Origin: Clostridia bacterium
Lineage (GTDB): Bacteria > Bacillota_A > Clostridia > Oscillospirales > CAG-272
Direction: 5' to 3'
Assembly (NCBI GenBank): GCA_017472105.1
Contig: JAFUQY010000362.1
Location: 1-22,267 of the forward strand
DNA: 22,267 nt
The stretch's first letter is position 1; each line of letters begins with the position of its first letter. The position numbers and the translations under genes are program-made. Under the pieces are notes generated by a model, which did not search any database, had not been told where the DNA came from, and worked only from the letters and a program-made list of their open reading frames with translations. Below are positions 21,053-22,267 of the stretch, piece by piece.

Positions 21053-22099
21053 TTATTCCTCCGCGTCTCCGAACAGCACCGCATGAAGATCATCACACAT
21101 CTCAGCCGTCGTGCGGAACAGTGCGTTTGCATCCTTCTCGACAGCGAAATCCATGTATGTCATCACCGTGAGAACGTATGCCGTGCCGGGTGCGTACACA
21201 ATTGCCGTATCGTGGTAGCCGTCCGCGCCGCCGTTGTAGCCGTATTTATGCGCGGTTTCATAAGCGGTTCCGGCTGAAATCTGCGCGTTGAAGCTCGTGT
21301 TTTTCAGATGCTCCGCGAGTGTTTCCGAACTGCGGTAAATTTCCGACATCGCCGCGGAGAGTTCACGTGCACTCACCTCTGCCCATTCGCTTCCGCTGTT
21401 CAGTGCGAGTCCGGGAATGCCGATGGATGTGATGTATTCGTTATAGCCGTCCGTGCCGAAGGTGTCGTACAGGAGCCTGTATGCCTGATTGTCGGAGTCA
21501 CGGATGGTGTACCCGATCAGCTCGTCTGCCGTGAAGCTCTGCCCGACTGTGGATGTGGTGAGCATGCCCGATGCACTGGTGCGCGAGGACGACAGGAACG
21601 GAATCTCCGCCGACAGATCCGTACCGGATTCCGAAAGATACAGGCAGTACGGCGCCTTGATCGTGCTCGCGGAGTGAAATTTCACGTTTTCGTGGATCCC
21701 GAAGAAGAACTGACCGTTCACGTCCGCAAAATACACGGCGGCATCGGGATAGTCCGCAAACGCACCGGCGATTTTTGTGAGGATTTCTTCCGCCGCCGTG
21801 ACCGTGATGTTGGTTGTGATTCCGTCGGGAAGATTCAGCGGGACGGGTTCCCTCTCGGGCGGTTCTGCCGTTTCCGTGGGTACGGTTTCCGTTGCTGCGG
21901 GCTGAGGTTCGGGTTCCGTTACAGCGGTTTCCGGTTCCGTTTCCGCGGCTTCGGTTTCGGGTTCAGCGGATTCCGCGTCTGTCTCCGGTGATTCGGTCTG
22001 TGCGCTCTCCTGCTGAGGCGGCGTGGGTTCCGGTATGTCCGGCTGTGTCCCGCAGGATGTCAGCAGAAGGAGAATCACGGCTAGAATGAGTCTGCGCAT
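21053..22099 (-). CDS. Class A beta-lactamase-like serine hydrolase lipoprotein
   Basis: The protein has 348 residues. A lipoprotein signal (MRRLILAVILLLLTSCG, Cys16) is followed by a ~70-residue Pro/Glu/Thr-rich spacer and a penicillin-recognising domain. The catalytic Ser145-x-x-Lys148 is in SASTIKAPY and the SDN motif is at 202-204. The usual KTG is replaced by HKYG (Lys285-Tyr-Gly). The family covers class A beta-lactamases and related cell-wall hydrolases. The changed third motif and long spacer make a true beta-lactamase uncertain, so peptidoglycan-related or relaxed hydrolase activity at the outer membrane face is equally possible. AGGGAAG lies 6 nt before ATG 22099. The gene starts 3 nt after the upstream membrane protein stop and is followed by the GNAT gene. 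Confidence 0.85.
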   Translation of the reverse strand: MRRLILAVILLLLTSCGTQPDIPEPTPPQQESAQTESPETDAESAEPETEAAETEPETAVTEPEPQPAATETVPTETAEPPEREPVPLNLPDGITTNITVTAAEEILTKIAGAFADYPDAAVYFADVNGQFFFGIHENVKFHSASTIKAPYCLYLSESGTDLSAEIPFLSSSRTSASGMLTTSTVGQSFTADELIGYTIRDSDNQAYRLLYDTFGTDGYNEYITSIGIPGLALNSGSEWAEVSARELSAAMSEIYRSSETLAEHLKNTSFNAQISAGTAYETAHKYGYNGGADGYHDTAIVYAPGTAYVLTVMTYMDFAVEKDANALFRTTAEMCDDLHAVLFGDAEE

Positions 22100-22102
22100 C
22101 GG

Positions 22103-22267
22103 TCACTTCCCTGCCGAACGGTTCCTCAGGCGGTAGTAATGTACGGCGAATCCCGCAAAAACGAAGACGTACACGCCGAGAATGCCGCCGAAAAATGCCG
22201 CGACGCTGTAATGCCCGTTTGCAAGATTCAGCAAAAACTGCGGCAGGAGGCAGGCACTGAAAATCAC
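22103..22267 (-). CDS. Membrane protein, C-terminal part
   Basis: An open frame enters from the right edge and ends in TGA at 22105-22103. The visible 54 residues contain a hydrophobic stretch and a longer membrane segment (AAFFGGILGVYVFVFAGFAV) followed by a basic tail (HYYRLRNRSAGK). It overlaps the ribosome site of the beta-lactamase-like gene and must be in its operon. Too little is visible to name it. Confidence 0.6.
   Translation of the reverse strand: MIFSACLLPQFLLNLANGHYSVAAFFGGILGVYVFVFAGFAVHYYRLRNRSAGK

Overview
The window is GC-rich and gene-dense, and almost all genes lie on the minus strand. Gene content points to an anaerobic, spore-lineage Clostridium-class Firmicute of gut or rumen type: a sporulation sigma factor, an aldo/keto reductase with ferredoxin domain, radical SAM chemistry, a GH32/fructokinase pathway, CotH, and APQTFD-type surface anchoring. 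I cannot name a genus.

The main discovery is that the gene for the late forespore sigma factor sigma-G is split. Its 5' part (region 1.2 to 2.3, ending ...FSTYAVP) lies at about 19453-19167 on the minus strand. Its 3' part (PMILGECRRFLRDN..., regions 2.4 to 4) lies at 2485-1997 on the same strand and in the same reading frame. The 16,683 bp between them has a large serine recombinase at one end (2512-4077), next to the 3' half, and a small element protein at the other end. Joining the halves at a shared CC dinucleotide gives a 257-residue sigma-G, close to the roughly 260 residues of the B. subtilis protein. The joined element ends form an attP with a perfect 9-bp inverted repeat around CC. 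A hexamer G(G/T)CGAA occurs in all four half-sites, 4 bp further out in attP than in attB, as expected for large serine recombinases. This is a skin-like intervening element in sigG rather than sigK.

Layout: 1-235 is the end of a membrane protein (+), followed by a terminator. 285-1907 encodes an ECF sigma factor with a long C-terminal extension. 1997-2485 is the sigG 3' part. 2486-19167 is the element. Inside it, in order of coordinate, are the recombinase, a 56-residue protein, an alpha/beta hydrolase, an aldo/keto reductase, a Cys-rich membrane protein with an overlapping radical SAM enzyme, a lipoprotein, a sucrose/fructan operon (GH32, fructokinase, solute-binding lipoprotein) with a divergent AraC regulator, a CotH/discoidin lipoprotein, a two-module surface protein and the element-end protein. 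19167-19453 is the sigG 5' part. A divergent YitT transporter-like gene (+) follows. A minus-strand operon (membrane protein end, class A beta-lactamase-like lipoprotein, GNAT acetyltransferase) closes the window.

How it may work (inference): in the integrated state the sigG promoter drives an in-frame fusion of the sigma-G N-terminus to the element protein, and the recombinase has its own vegetative-type promoter. Excision would rebuild sigG. Because sigma-G works in the forespore, whose chromosome is inherited, excision there should either lose the element or be followed by reintegration, unlike mother-cell skin excision. Alternatively this strain is simply blocked in sporulation. The sequence alone cannot decide.
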